NCBI GenBank assembly: GCA_937873665.1
Contig: CALMYW010000519.1
Coordinates: forward strand, 16,764-80,763
Reading direction: 5' to 3'
DNA length: 64,000 nt
From: an uncultured Sphingorhabdus sp.
Lineage (GTDB): Bacteria; Pseudomonadota; Alphaproteobacteria; Sphingomonadales; Sphingomonadaceae
Shown: positions 50,230-59,429 of the stretch, one piece after another
Layout of the letters: every line of letters starts with the position of its first letter
How positions within the stretch are numbered: the first letter of the stretch is position 1
The notes under the pieces: model-generated
What the model saw: the letters and a program-made list of their open reading frames with translations, nothing else
Databases searched by the model: none
Told to the model about the DNA's origin: nothing
Translations under genes and position numbers: made by a program

Positions 50230-51159
50230 TCAGGCCGCTTCTGCCACGGACTCTGCCTCGCCGAGGCCACATTCGCGGCCACCGAGTTTCAACAGCAGCG
50301 CACTTGCTTCTTCGGCGCGGGCAGCGGCGGTGAGGATTGCGCGGTCATCGTCGCGCAACAACTTGAGCCAATGGTCGACATAGCTTGCATGATTGTCGAG
50401 ATGGGTGACCGGAAGTCCGAGTTCAGCGCCCAATATCGCGCTCGACAATTCGGCAATCAGTTCTTCGGCGGCATAGGCCGCACTGCCGAAGCGGTTTTTG
50501 AGATTACGGTCGAGCCGTGATCCATGCCCGGTCCAGTGCGACAATTCGTGACCAAGCGTCGCATAATAATGGTCAAAGCCTGAAAAGAGCTCGGGTGAGG
50601 GCATGGTGATCCGGTCGGCGGCCGGTTCATAATAGGCTTCGGAGCCCATATGGCGAAGTGATGCCGGTATCTGGCTGAAGAATAAGTCAAGGTCAGCTTT
50701 GCGCCCCTCCGGTTCGACCAGCGTAAGATCGTGCAAGGGATGATAGCGTTCGGGCAATCCGTCGATCTGATCGGCATTGAACACGGCATAGGCACGAAGC
50801 ACACGGCGGCTTTCTACCTGTGTTTCTCCGCTTTCGGGCGCCTCGACCTCCTTGGAATAGCATTTGTAGAAAATCGCGATGGTCGACTTCTCGCCCTTGC
50901 GCACCTGCGCGTTCAATTTGTTCGCCTGCGCATAGGTCATCCAATAGGGCGAGGCATAGCCGCACATATCAGCAACCATCCAGAGCCAGAAGACATTCAT
51001 ACCCCGATAGGGCGTGCCGCAACTGCGCAGAGGGCGCGACACAGGGAGACCACGCCAGGGTTTGACCCAGGGTTTGGTGCCAGCCTCGAGCCTCTCGATG
51101 ATCTGGTTGGTGATGTGGGTCGCAGGCGACACGCCAGCGCGTTTCGAATGATAAGCCAT
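50230..51159 (-). CDS. ardC: ArdC-like antirestriction/ssDNA-binding metallopeptidase
   Basis: ATG 51159 has AGGAG upstream and gives 309 residues; the open frame to 51288 is leader. An N-terminal ArdC domain (QIIERLEAGTKPWVKPWRG, YRGMNVFWLW, GEKSTIAIFYK) binds ssDNA. The C-terminal zinc-metallopeptidase domain has His204-Glu-Leu-Ser-His208 (LGHELSHWTGH) and a downstream AAEELIAELSS that supplies the third ligand. ArdC-type proteins protect incoming conjugative DNA from restriction. It follows parB on the minus strand but has its own leader and may be separately regulated. Confidence 0.9.
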   Translation of the reverse strand: MAYHSKRAGVSPATHITNQIIERLEAGTKPWVKPWRGLPVSRPLRSCGTPYRGMNVFWLWMVADMCGYASPYWMTYAQANKLNAQVRKGEKSTIAIFYKCYSKEVEAPESGETQVESRRVLRAYAVFNADQIDGLPERYHPLHDLTLVEPEGRKADLDLFFSQIPASLRHMGSEAYYEPAADRITMPSPELFSGFDHYYATLGHELSHWTGHGSRLDRNLKNRFGSAAYAAEELIAELSSAILGAELGLPVTHLDNHASYVDHWLKLLRDDDRAILTAAARAEEASALLLKLGGRECGLGEAESVAEAA

Positions 51160-51175
51160 GTGGGAAACTCCTGAA

Positions 51176-51244
51176 TGTCGGCCGGACCAGTCCGGCAATC
51201 GACATGGACCACAGGCTCCCCTCTCCTCTCTTTCCATTTGGCGA
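51176..51244 (-). promoter_or_regulatory. ardC leader with hairpin and ParB-shared motif
   Basis: A hairpin (TGTCG...CGACA with inner CCGGAC/GTCCGG, 51176-51204) is followed by a 31-nt pyrimidine-rich stretch (51214-51244) ending CCATTTGGCGA. The stretch aligns without gaps with the parB leader at 53431-53461 (20 of 31 identical). Confidence 0.5.
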
Positions 51245-51250
51245 TGAGAA

Positions 51251-51285
51251 GAAGCGGCCCCCATGTTTGCCAAGGGAGCCGCTTC
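51251..51285 (-). terminator. Hairpin after parB, possible weak terminator
   Basis: GAAGCGGC and GCCGCTTC are perfect 8-bp inverted repeats with further C/G pairing inside, 36 nt after the parB stop. The minus strand continues with TTCTTCTC and not a full U-tract, so termination may be partial. Confidence 0.5.
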
Positions 51286-51320
51286 CAACGCAGGCTCAAA
51301 CCCGTCCTGTCAGGAGGAGG

Positions 51321-53366
51321 TCAGGCGGCGAGTTCGACGCCCGCATTGTTGGTTGTTTCCCGATTGATGGCGGGATCTAGGGCGGTCGACCCATCGGCAT
51401 CCGGTTCAGCACCGTCTGCTGCATCTGCTGCGATCTCCGCATCGGTTTCGTTCGCAGATCTGTCGCCAGATGTATCGGCAAAGCGCATTGCGGGGGGCAG
51501 CCAGGCAAGTGCTCGTTCCTTAACCTCAACTTCGGTGATGAAATTGCCGGCGAAGATGCGTTCAGCGCTTGCAGCAAGTTCACCTTTCTTCGATGCTGAG
51601 AAGCGCGAAGCAAGCGTAGGCCCACCCACATCGGTCAATGCTTCGAGGATCACGGCTTTCGAGACCCTGTCGAAATAATTGGCCGCAGTCGGACGCCACC
51701 AGGCTGCCATGTCGATCCCGGTCAATTGCCCCAGATGGTCGTGGAAGACATTGCCGCGATTGCCGCTCACATTGAGGCTCGCCTCGAGCGTGCGACCGAC
51801 CACCCAGCCAAGCCATGCCGAACGGGCTTCATCGTCGAGGCGGCGGAAGAGGTCGAAACGCTCGGCAATGCTGTCGCCCGCGCGCCAGCTTTCATCGAGA
51901 CCGCCGCGAAGTTCGGCGATCGCAGCAGTGGCTGCCGCATCCTTCGCTTCAAATCCGTGCGCCGGACCCGATGAAGCCGATCCCCGGATGGTAAGGCCCG
52001 GTGATGTAGACCAGCGGTAGGTGTCCGCGTCGGCCAGAATGAACACGAACAGGTCGAGGGCGAGCGCGGGATCGCTTGCAACATGGAGCGCCAGCACGTC
52101 GCGGCGTTGCATCGCGAGTTCGTCGACGAGCCGCTGCGACATGGCCGCGCGAGCGGGCTTGTCACCCGATCCACTGCTGACGACCTCGACCGCGCCTTCC
52201 TCGCTTGAGTTCACGACAAGCACATTAGTGAAATATTGCGGCTGGAGCGTGGGCACACCGTCGCGGCCAAGCGTCAGGATCATCCCGCTTTCGCGCTTGA
52301 TGTCGGCGTCGATCTCGACCGGACGGTCACGGATCGCGGCAATTTCGGCATCGATGCGCTCGATTTCTTCGGACGCTGCACTTGTATCGTCCTCGCTTGC
52401 ATCTTCATCCTCGAGGATGACCGCTTGCGCGTCATAGGCGGCATCGAGCTCTTCGATGCGGGCCAATTCGTCTTCGGTGTAGACGCGCTGGGGTACGGGA
52501 ACGCGGTGCAAGCCTTCGACAAGGTCATGGCTCACATAGACGTCGAGTGTCGGCTTAACCCAGGCAAGGCCCTGCTCTGCCGCAACGCTGGCTGCCGCCT
52601 CTTCCATCCTGGCATTTGCGAGATTTTCCAGAAGTGCAACGTCGAGCCAGCTTTCATTCTCTTCATCGTCGAACAGCTCGCGGTCGACGCGCCCGCCGGC
52701 TGCAAGATAGGCGTCCTTCCCGACCAGTTTCGCACGCGGATCGCTGCCGCGCACCGTACTGTTCAATACCATGCGGCGAATGCTGTCAGGCGAAGCGCGG
52801 TAGCAGGATTGGACGACTTCATCATAGACACGCGCCTGGATGGCCTGATCCGAGGTTGCCCCGTAAGCTTTCGCCATATCGAGCGTGATCTCGCCTGCAG
52901 CCAGCGCTTCGAAGACCACAGGGGCAAGCGATGCCAGACGCAGGCGGCCTTCGACGAAGCGGACGGTCAAGCCAAAGCGTCGTGCGACATCTTCGGGCGT
53001 TGCACCGGTTTCGATGATGCTCGCAAAAGCTTGTGCTTCATCGGCCGGGTTCATCTTGAGCGTGTGAAAATTCTCGGCAAGGCTTGCTTCGCGAACCTGC
53101 GTTTCATCACCGTCGAGAACCAGACACATGATGGGGAGTGTGCGCGACAGATGCTTGTCTGCCGCAAGCGCGAGCAAAGCCCTGCGGCGGCGTTCGCCTG
53201 CTTCCACCTCATATTGGCCCTTCTTGCCTTCGCGAACCACGAGGTTCTGCAAAAGGCCGTGCGCTGCCACACTTGCCTTGAGTTCGGCATCGGCGACCGG
53301 ATCGGAGCGCTTGCGGACGTTCCGAGGGGATGCAACAAGCTTGTTCAACGGAATTGACTTGATCAT
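51321..53366 (-). CDS. parB: ParB/RepB/Spo0J-domain protein
   Basis: 681 residues from ATG 53366 with CAGGAGAAAT upstream. The N-terminal ParB/sulfiredoxin-like domain is clear: SIPLNKLVASPRNVRK, YEVEAGERRRRALLAL (the GxRR CTP-binding box) and REASLAENFHTLKMNP, followed by HTH helices (TPEDVARRFGLTVRFVEGRL). A long C-terminal extension of about 450 residues holds an acidic coiled coil and an Ala/Asp-rich tail. No ParA gene is adjacent. This large ParB type is common on sphingomonad plasmids, where it may act in regulation or replication as well as partition. Confidence 0.9.
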   Translation of the reverse strand: MIKSIPLNKLVASPRNVRKRSDPVADAELKASVAAHGLLQNLVVREGKKGQYEVEAGERRRRALLALAADKHLSRTLPIMCLVLDGDETQVREASLAENFHTLKMNPADEAQAFASIIETGATPEDVARRFGLTVRFVEGRLRLASLAPVVFEALAAGEITLDMAKAYGATSDQAIQARVYDEVVQSCYRASPDSIRRMVLNSTVRGSDPRAKLVGKDAYLAAGGRVDRELFDDEENESWLDVALLENLANARMEEAAASVAAEQGLAWVKPTLDVYVSHDLVEGLHRVPVPQRVYTEDELARIEELDAAYDAQAVILEDEDASEDDTSAASEEIERIDAEIAAIRDRPVEIDADIKRESGMILTLGRDGVPTLQPQYFTNVLVVNSSEEGAVEVVSSGSGDKPARAAMSQRLVDELAMQRRDVLALHVASDPALALDLFVFILADADTYRWSTSPGLTIRGSASSGPAHGFEAKDAAATAAIAELRGGLDESWRAGDSIAERFDLFRRLDDEARSAWLGWVVGRTLEASLNVSGNRGNVFHDHLGQLTGIDMAAWWRPTAANYFDRVSKAVILEALTDVGGPTLASRFSASKKGELAASAERIFAGNFITEVEVKERALAWLPPAMRFADTSGDRSANETDAEIAADAADGAEPDADGSTALDPAINRETTNNAGVELAA

Positions 53367-53430
53367 GGGATTTCTCCTGAAGTGCGAGCCGACGCACCGC
53401 CAATCGGACGCCAGAGCTCAGCTGCTCGAG

Positions 53431-53461
53431 GGCCCCCTCCCCTCTTTGCTCCAGTTGGCGA
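53431..53461 (-). promoter_or_regulatory. parB leader motif shared with ardC
   Basis: A pyrimidine-rich 31-nt stretch ending CCAGTTGGCGA, 65 nt upstream of the parB ATG. It matches the ardC leader in position and sequence, with the 3' end most conserved. Confidence 0.45.
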
Positions 53462-53502
53462 ACTACCATGGCCCTACTTTGCCCAGCACAATCGGCCACG
53501 AG

Positions 53503-53551
53503 CATAAAATTCTTGAACCTTTCATATTGTGGAAGTATTGAGAATTTTATG
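53503..53551 (+). promoter_or_regulatory. Inverted-repeat operator of AbiE operon
   Basis: CATAAAATTCT (53503-53513) and AGAATTTTATG (53541-53551) form a perfect 11-bp inverted repeat whose right arm includes the abiEi start codon. AbiEi proteins are known to repress their own operon through inverted repeats. Confidence 0.7.
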
Positions 53552-54235
53552 ACAGCTTTGGTCAAAGAAATTTCAAAGGCGGGATTGGCAGGCCGCATCC
53601 TTGCAGAACGACAGCTCGCAGAGCTTGTTGGCGGGAGTGCTGCGCGCCGTTACGGGCTGGTCAACCGTGCGATCAAGGATAGAGCGCTGCTCCGCATCAA
53701 GCGCGGGACCTATGTGCTCGCAGCTCACTATCGGGCCGAGCCGGTCCATCCCTTTGCTGTCGCGCAGAGCCTGCTTCCCGGCAGTTACATCTCATTCGAA
53801 ACAGCACTTTCCTATCATGGCTGGATCCCGGAGAGCGTGTTTACGACTGCCAGTGTATCGCCGGGCCGTAAGACGCTCGAATATACAACCGAAGCCTTCG
53901 GCAGCTTTGTCTTTCACCCGCTCGCTATCCATCAATATCGCCTGCTGACCAGCGTCGATCGCGTGGTCCTCGGCAAACAGACTGCTCTTGTTGCCCAGCC
54001 CTTGCGGGCCCTTCTCGACCTTATGGCGTTGCGCAAGCAGCCTTGGCAGGGCCTCGATTGGCTGACGAGCGGCATGCGGATCGACGAAGCGCAGCTGTTT
54101 GCGCTTAAGCGCACAGATTTTGCCGCATTGAAGCCCGTCTACAAGCATAAGGCGGTGAATGCGTTTCTCAACCAACTCGAAGACGCGCTGTTGAGCGGGA
54201 AGGCAACTGGCCGACGGAGTTCGCGAAATGATTGA
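53549..54235 (+). CDS. abiEi: AbiEi-type antitoxin/repressor
   Basis: ATG 53549 gives 228 residues; the longer frame would run through the operator. The N-terminal winged-helix region (LAELVGGSAARRYGLVNRAI, then LLRIKRGTYVLA) and the C-terminal antitoxin domain (SYISFETALSYHGWIPES and later helices) match AbiEi. It overlaps the AbiEii gene by 8 bp. Family knowledge: AbiEi/AbiEii is a type IV toxin-antitoxin that also gives phage resistance. The inverted repeat around its start suggests autorepression. Confidence 0.88.
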   Translation: MTALVKEISKAGLAGRILAERQLAELVGGSAARRYGLVNRAIKDRALLRIKRGTYVLAAHYRAEPVHPFAVAQSLLPGSYISFETALSYHGWIPESVFTTASVSPGRKTLEYTTEAFGSFVFHPLAIHQYRLLTSVDRVVLGKQTALVAQPLRALLDLMALRKQPWQGLDWLTSGMRIDEAQLFALKRTDFAALKPVYKHKAVNAFLNQLEDALLSGKATGRRSSRND

Positions 54236-55118
54236 TCTGATCAAGGAACGGCTGCGCCGCTATGCTGCTGCAAATCCGCTCGAAGAAGAAAATGCGGTCA
54301 AGGAAATCCTCCAGGAAATCGCGCTCTACGCGCTTTGGCGCAGTGATTTTTTCGATGTCGCCCTGTTCCAGGGAGGCACCAGTTTGCGCATCCTGCACGG
54401 CCTGCCGCGGTTTTCCGAAGATCTGGATTTCCTACTGCGTACACCAAACCCTGATTTTGACTGGTCGCCCTATCTGGCCACGCTCACGCAAGTGGCTGCG
54501 GAGTTCGGCGTCAAGCTGGAGGCGCAGCCGCCTGCCCGGATGGATAAGGCCATCCATGCAGCGCTCATCAAGAATGATTCCATTGCCAATCAGCTGGACT
54601 TGTCTTTTGTCGGCCAAGACCGGCGAAAAACAATCCGGATCAAGCTCGAAATCGACGTCAATCCGCCCTTGGGATCGGGGGAGGCCACGAGCTTTCTCGA
54701 TTTCCCCCTGGATTATGAAGTGCGCCATCAGGACCTACCGTCCAATTTTGCGCTCAAGATTCATGCGCTTTTATGTCGCGGCTTTTTGAAGGGTCGCGAC
54801 TGGTTCGATTTTTCCTGGTATGTTTCGCGCGATATCTCGCCCAATCTCGCTCTCTTGCGCAATGCTCTCATTCAGGCAGGTCCTTGGAAAGGCGATGAAA
54901 CCATTTCCGTCGATATCGCATGGCTGAAAGCAGCACTTTCCAGCACGATCGCCAAGATCGACTGGAAGGAGGCGGGTGAGGATGTTGCCCGGTTCCTCCG
55001 CCCAGCAGAGCTTCGCTCAATTGACCTGTGGAGCGAGCGGTTCTTCACGGCAAAGCTCGATAAACTTGCAATTGCGGCGATTGAAAAGCCGATTCAAAAG
55101 AGCAAATTAGATCGGTGA
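54228..55118 (+). CDS. abiEii: AbiEii/AbiGii nucleotidyltransferase toxin
   Basis: 296 residues from ATG 54228. The nucleotidyltransferase core is clear: Gly49-Gly50-Thr-Ser-Leu-Arg (FQGGTSLRIL) and Ser-Glu-Asp65-Leu-Asp67 (RFSEDLDFLL), with later KLEIDVNPPL and FALKIHALLCRGFLKGRDWF, which matches the conserved Lys/Asp segments of the family. It probably transfers nucleotides to tRNA or another RNA and arrests growth when AbiEi is lost or during infection. Codon use and GC match the backbone. No terminator is visible after it. Confidence 0.9.
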   Translation: MIDLIKERLRRYAAANPLEEENAVKEILQEIALYALWRSDFFDVALFQGGTSLRILHGLPRFSEDLDFLLRTPNPDFDWSPYLATLTQVAAEFGVKLEAQPPARMDKAIHAALIKNDSIANQLDLSFVGQDRRKTIRIKLEIDVNPPLGSGEATSFLDFPLDYEVRHQDLPSNFALKIHALLCRGFLKGRDWFDFSWYVSRDISPNLALLRNALIQAGPWKGDETISVDIAWLKAALSSTIAKIDWKEAGEDVARFLRPAELRSIDLWSERFFTAKLDKLAIAAIEKPIQKSKLDR

Positions 55119-55474
55119 TTTTTGCAGTCACTAACGAAGTAAGCCAGCCCGTAGGCAATTTGGTGCCGTGGGACGCTATAAAGTTTCAGACATAGGGGTA
55201 TCTTGCACCATTGACCGCTTCCGCTAACATTTCCGCCGTTCGTCGCTCTGAATTTGATCGTCAGAACCGGTCGTTCGTTCAGCAGATTTGCAGAGCCCAT
55301 GAATGACCGCCTTTGCGGCCGCAGACCGTATGTCTGTGCGGCTGCTTTGTTGTCGGAGACGGTCCGTCAGCTTCCATTGTGCTGAGTCATCCTCCTTGGT
55401 TGGCGGCGCGAGACCGATTGGGTGGAACCACCAAACGTGGCCTCGGAGCCTTCTGGAGGCCAACCGATCGAACG
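55119..55474. other. Intergenic, no gene seen
   Basis: Lies between convergent abiEii and the GAP1-like gene. Open frames lack ribosome sites and family-like content, and no strong terminator is visible on either strand. Confidence 0.45.
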
Positions 55475-57517
55475 TCATTTGATCTTTTTAGCGATGTAGT
55501 CCGCTCTTGCCTTCATCCCCTTCTCGTTTGAGTTTTTAAGCCTTTTGTAAACGTCTCCTAAGTATCGGCGGCCGCGGCTAGTTTGAGCCGCTTCATCAAT
55601 CAGCGCGAGCGCCATGTTCCCATCATCGGCCAATCTTCCGAAAATGTCTGGATCGAGGCGATTGTCGACAAATTTACGCGTCACGGTTTCCCGCAAACGA
55701 GAGCTGTTGTCCCAAACAAGCCAACTGCCTCCTTCAAGGCGCCGGGTCACCATGATTTCCACTTCATAGCGGTAGCGATCCGCTCGCAATGCCCGGTAGA
55801 CCCGAGCATAGGAAAATCGAAGCAGCTCGGCCGGTGATTGCGAGCGGGATCCCAAAGCCCTTGCGCAAAAAAAAGCGGCAAGAAACTCTTCGTCTGACTG
55901 ACTCAATTGCCCTTTTGCATGCTTCAACGCGGTTAGCCATGGATCGTCGGCAAGATCGCTGGAGACACTGTCCGGGTTAGAATAGCGTGCCAAGTCGGCA
56001 ATGGAGGAAAGCCTCCCGACTTTGCCGGATGCCAGCACCGCCCCTAGCTTGTCCGGATTGTTGGCGAGGGCCCGCAACCAAAGCTGAACGGCTTGGTGAT
56101 CGGCTTCTGCTGATTCCAGCGCGCGAACAAGCGCGTCTGGTTCGCTATGATGTACGATCATACTCGCCGGGCCTGTTCTGCCAGCGGCAAGAAGGGCCAA
56201 GGCTGCTTGGCCAGCGTCTTTGATCAGTATGTTGGATGCGAGTTCGTCATCGACGTCCGGCATTCGCCAGAATTCGGCCTCAAGCAAAATGTCCGGTCGT
56301 TGTTCTACGATCGGTGGAATGAGCGACGCGTGCGTTCGGAGCCCAGCGATGATTTCCTGACCTGGCATTTCCTTCAGCGCGTGGGCAGCTAGCTCTCCCA
56401 GGGGTCCGTCTTCAACCAAAGCTTGATGGAAGCGATCGGGCGACCGCTTCCAGAGCGCAATTCCGAATTTATCGGCTACCTCAATCTTCTCGCCGAAAGC
56501 CGAGGGCGATTTGAGCGTGTCGAGCAAAAATTCAAAAACGGTATCGTCAAGACCATCGAAGCTTCCCAGCGCCTTTCGGAAAAGGAGTGAGCGAACCGAG
56601 CGTGCTTGTCGACGCCCATTTTGATCCAAGCTGGCAAGCGCCCCTACAGCGCCAACCAGGTCGGGCGTGTCATTGACGAAGAGGCTCGAGTAGAGGTGAC
56701 ACAGCGGGACCATTGCGCGTCTGCCGCCATCGACGTCGCCGCCCGCACGCCGGAGGAAATCGCGAAGACTTCCCCCTGCTGGTGTCACTAAATCGATCAG
56801 CAGAGGGTTAAGAGCAGGGTTTGGGCGCACGTCGTGTGCCGCTATCGCATTTGGGAATTTTGAGGCGAGTTGACGATCGCTTAGCGGCGCAAGTTGGAGA
56901 TCGAGCGCTACACCCTTGCCGGCGCGATCCATCCCTGAAAGTGTGCAGAAGCCGAATGCTCGCCGTAGCCTTGGCCATTGCTGCATCCATATTGTGGTCA
57001 CAAGTCGCTCGTCCTCGAATGGCTCCTCGCATGCGGCGACGATCGCTTTTTCTGGGAAGGAATAGAGCGCATTGACGATTTGCCCGGCTCGCAAATAGCC
57101 GTCCAGCCGTTGCGGAACAGCCGATGGAAGGACCGTTATTGGAACTCGATAGGCTGAAGCTGCATCCTGATTGCTTGGTCGTTTGAACCCATCAAACAGG
57201 GGTTGGGCCGATGCCATTGTCGCGAGGTCAGCATTGTCGATAATCAAAGAGTGAGTCCATACGCAGCCAGGACGCGGCATTTCCGGAGCTGCCCAGGTTC
57301 GCGCGAGTACATATTTGCCGACCTTTTCCAGCGCGTAGCCGGTCAGATAGCCAGTCCGCTCGGGCTTGACACCAGGCCCAGACAAATCGCTCATCACGAG
57401 CATGATACGAGATTCACGGCTATCGAGCGGTAGCGAACTCGAGATGAGCCGGTGTCCATCGCTATAGCCGTGCAACGCCTGATGGACGACAATTGGTTCC
57501 ATCAGCAGATCAACCAT
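55475..57517 (-). CDS. GAP1-like GTPase-associated protein
   Basis: 680 residues from ATG 57517, overlapping the GTPase gene by 16 bp. The N-terminus (VHQALHGYSDGHRLISSS, then VMSDLSGPGVKPERTGYLTG and PGCVWTHSLIIDNADLA) matches the GAP1-N1 domain, described by comparative genomics as part of GTPase-centred conflict systems. The remaining 450 residues are helical, without known catalytic motifs, and may hold the GAP1 middle and C-terminal domains. It is the last gene of the five-gene overlapping operon. Function has been predicted, and I know of no direct biochemical test. Confidence 0.75.
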   Translation of the reverse strand: MVDLLMEPIVVHQALHGYSDGHRLISSSLPLDSRESRIMLVMSDLSGPGVKPERTGYLTGYALEKVGKYVLARTWAAPEMPRPGCVWTHSLIIDNADLATMASAQPLFDGFKRPSNQDAASAYRVPITVLPSAVPQRLDGYLRAGQIVNALYSFPEKAIVAACEEPFEDERLVTTIWMQQWPRLRRAFGFCTLSGMDRAGKGVALDLQLAPLSDRQLASKFPNAIAAHDVRPNPALNPLLIDLVTPAGGSLRDFLRRAGGDVDGGRRAMVPLCHLYSSLFVNDTPDLVGAVGALASLDQNGRRQARSVRSLLFRKALGSFDGLDDTVFEFLLDTLKSPSAFGEKIEVADKFGIALWKRSPDRFHQALVEDGPLGELAAHALKEMPGQEIIAGLRTHASLIPPIVEQRPDILLEAEFWRMPDVDDELASNILIKDAGQAALALLAAGRTGPASMIVHHSEPDALVRALESAEADHQAVQLWLRALANNPDKLGAVLASGKVGRLSSIADLARYSNPDSVSSDLADDPWLTALKHAKGQLSQSDEEFLAAFFCARALGSRSQSPAELLRFSYARVYRALRADRYRYEVEIMVTRRLEGGSWLVWDNSSRLRETVTRKFVDNRLDPDIFGRLADDGNMALALIDEAAQTSRGRRYLGDVYKRLKNSNEKGMKARADYIAKKIK

Positions 57518-58386
57518 TGGAGCGGCAAGGTAATGTCGGTGCTCAGCTGATCTCCATCTACTATTTGAATTCGATCCGAAGGGCGCTCCAGTTCGCGCAA
57601 AGCGTCAGTCTCGGGAAGGCTCTCAGCCTTGTCGGGATCCTCATACACGCCCCCTTGCGCACTTACCCCCCAAACGCGCCATGTCCACGGGTCGCGACCG
57701 TTGCGCAGATATTGGGCGAGTAGTGGCAGCTTGGCCTCCAGCAGTTCCTCAGGCGAAAGTTCTTCGGCCGCCACCTTGTCCCAAGCCGATATGAGAACCG
57801 CTAGGCGTCGTGTCCCAACATTCAACTCGCCAGACATCAACATCTGCAAGAGGTCGACGATCCTCACCTGCGTGGGCGCGAAATCCGGACTCCAATCAAT
57901 CGGCTCTGGATCAGGCGTAGTCGGCAAGCCATTGCCTGCTGCTTTTGCCATTGCACTTGCTAACTTCGATTGTTCGACGATCCACAAAGGATGCTTGATC
58001 GTGTCTCCGTTCACGAGCAAAACAATTGCTGGGGTCGACAGTGTTTCCAGCATGCCGTGATCCGCCTCTCGAAGTTCCCACATCCTGCCAAAATCCTCAC
58101 CTGGCATGTCTGGAAAAGAAACTTCGACCAGTCGATTTCCTTCATCCTTCAGCCTCATCGAGACAGTTTTGGCACCACTGTGTTGAGTTCGCTGTTGGAT
58201 CTTGCCCGATCGCCAGCGCTTGGCCAGCGCGTTCAAATGCTCATAGTTCCCTTGGCTGAGATTCTCGAAGCCAAGCGTGGTCGATGCGCCAGGCTCCCGA
58301 ACCATGTGCCAAAGAGCCGCAAGGAAAGTTGTTTTTCCCGACGCCGGCAAGCCGATGATTGAAACATGGGCCGTTTGGTCAGTCAT
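57502..58386 (-). CDS. Predicted GTPase, double-GTPase-1-like
   Basis: 294 residues from ATG 58386, in an ATGA overlap with the second GTPase gene. It has Walker A GLPASGKTT (12-20), a DxxG-type switch in SFPDMPGEDF (about residues 88-97), a VLLVNGDT strand, and LISAWDK in place of the NKxD motif, placing it in the TRAFAC-type GTPases. The likely family is DO-GTPase1 of the GAP1/GASH systems. It has no transmembrane segment. With its paralogue encoded upstream, it may form a heteromeric switch that responds to infection. Confidence 0.75.
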   Translation of the reverse strand: MTDQTAHVSIIGLPASGKTTFLAALWHMVREPGASTTLGFENLSQGNYEHLNALAKRWRSGKIQQRTQHSGAKTVSMRLKDEGNRLVEVSFPDMPGEDFGRMWELREADHGMLETLSTPAIVLLVNGDTIKHPLWIVEQSKLASAMAKAAGNGLPTTPDPEPIDWSPDFAPTQVRIVDLLQMLMSGELNVGTRRLAVLISAWDKVAAEELSPEELLEAKLPLLAQYLRNGRDPWTWRVWGVSAQGGVYEDPDKAESLPETDALRELERPSDRIQIVDGDQLSTDITLPLQWLIC

Positions 58387-59429
58387 CGGATGCCGTCCTG
58401 GTTGACGGCAAAACGATCAAACATGCGATCAAATCCTGCGTGAGGCTCGGGACCAGGAACCGTCGAGGGTGTCGGCGCTTCGAGCCAGTAGAGAAGAAGA
58501 TCGCCAACGCCGTCCCCCCTCGGCACCAGCTCACTGTCTTTTGGGGATGCTGCAACCACGAAGTGCTGAATTTCGCCGAGATGGGCTGAATGCGCGGTCG
58601 ATATCGCGTGCACCAAGCCTTCGAATTCGCGTTGCGCGCGCTCAGCGTGCGGCGATTTGAGCACAGCATCCTTCTTGGTGAGGACGATGGCCAGACGGCA
58701 GCCCTTTCGTATAGCTTTGGATTCGATCAGCGCATCGATGATCTGCGGTGTTGCCGCTTTGACCTCATGGCGCTGTGTGCCATCCGCCAGTTGCTCGCCA
58801 TTTACCAGCAGTGTGATGCAATCTGCCCTTCGAAGCTCAAAAAATTCGTTTGCATGCACGAGCTGGTCAGTTGCCGCCAGATAGTCTTCCCCCGATCGGT
58901 TGCCGATAAACAGAGATCTCACATTACCGGAAGTTTGGGCGAGGTCGAGATGAAAGAAGGTGGCATCTGCGCCGCTGCTGGTCCGCTCGGTGTGAGGCGC
59001 CGTTCGGCGTGAAGCTGCGCGAGCATCATGGCATGTCTTTTCCAACCCAACGAGAGTCGTTGATCCGGCGAAACCGACGCCCGCTACGGGGCCTGCCTGA
59101 AACAAGTCATAGAGGCCGGCAATAAGACTGGTCTTTCCAGACTCGTTTGGACCAACCAGCCCAATTACGCGCGACACATGTCGGCGTTGCATTTCGGATG
59201 CGTCAGCGCGTTGCAGCGCCAGCCCTGCAGCGAGAGACATCACTTTTCTGGCGGGCTCGGGTTCGACTTTGTGCTCCTCGACAACGGCTATGTCCTTCAC
59301 GGACGGCGCGCTCAAGTGTGGGCACTCGTCGAGCGCGTAGCCTTCGACGCACTTACTGTCCGATCCAAAGCTGCACGCGGCATTGCTGCAAGTCTGTTGC
59401 TGAGAGAGCATCGGGTCAGTCGCCGACAT
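58383..59429 (-). CDS. Predicted GTPase, double-GTPase-2-like, with Cys motif
   Basis: ATG 59429 gives 348 residues and overlaps the GASH gene by 14 bp; a TTG start 18 nt earlier is possible. The N-terminus has four cysteines (14, 19, 27, 36) that may bind zinc. Walker A is GPNESGKTS (93-101), and VLTKKDAVL supplies an NKxD-like motif. The DxxG position reads IGNRSGEDY, so the switch is changed. This asymmetry with the first GTPase fits a pair in which one partner is mainly regulatory. Family assignment to DO-GTPase2 is by pattern and operon context. Confidence 0.72.
   Translation of the reverse strand: MSATDPMLSQQQTCSNAACSFGSDSKCVEGYALDECPHLSAPSVKDIAVVEEHKVEPEPARKVMSLAAGLALQRADASEMQRRHVSRVIGLVGPNESGKTSLIAGLYDLFQAGPVAGVGFAGSTTLVGLEKTCHDARAASRRTAPHTERTSSGADATFFHLDLAQTSGNVRSLFIGNRSGEDYLAATDQLVHANEFFELRRADCITLLVNGEQLADGTQRHEVKAATPQIIDALIESKAIRKGCRLAIVLTKKDAVLKSPHAERAQREFEGLVHAISTAHSAHLGEIQHFVVAASPKDSELVPRGDGVGDLLLYWLEAPTPSTVPGPEPHAGFDRMFDRFAVNQDGIR

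Noticed and set aside
52236..53357. Plus-strand 373-codon open frame
   Set aside because: It lies wholly inside parB in an antisense frame, lacks a ribosome site, and reads as GC-rich shadow sequence, whereas the minus strand gives clear ParB motifs.
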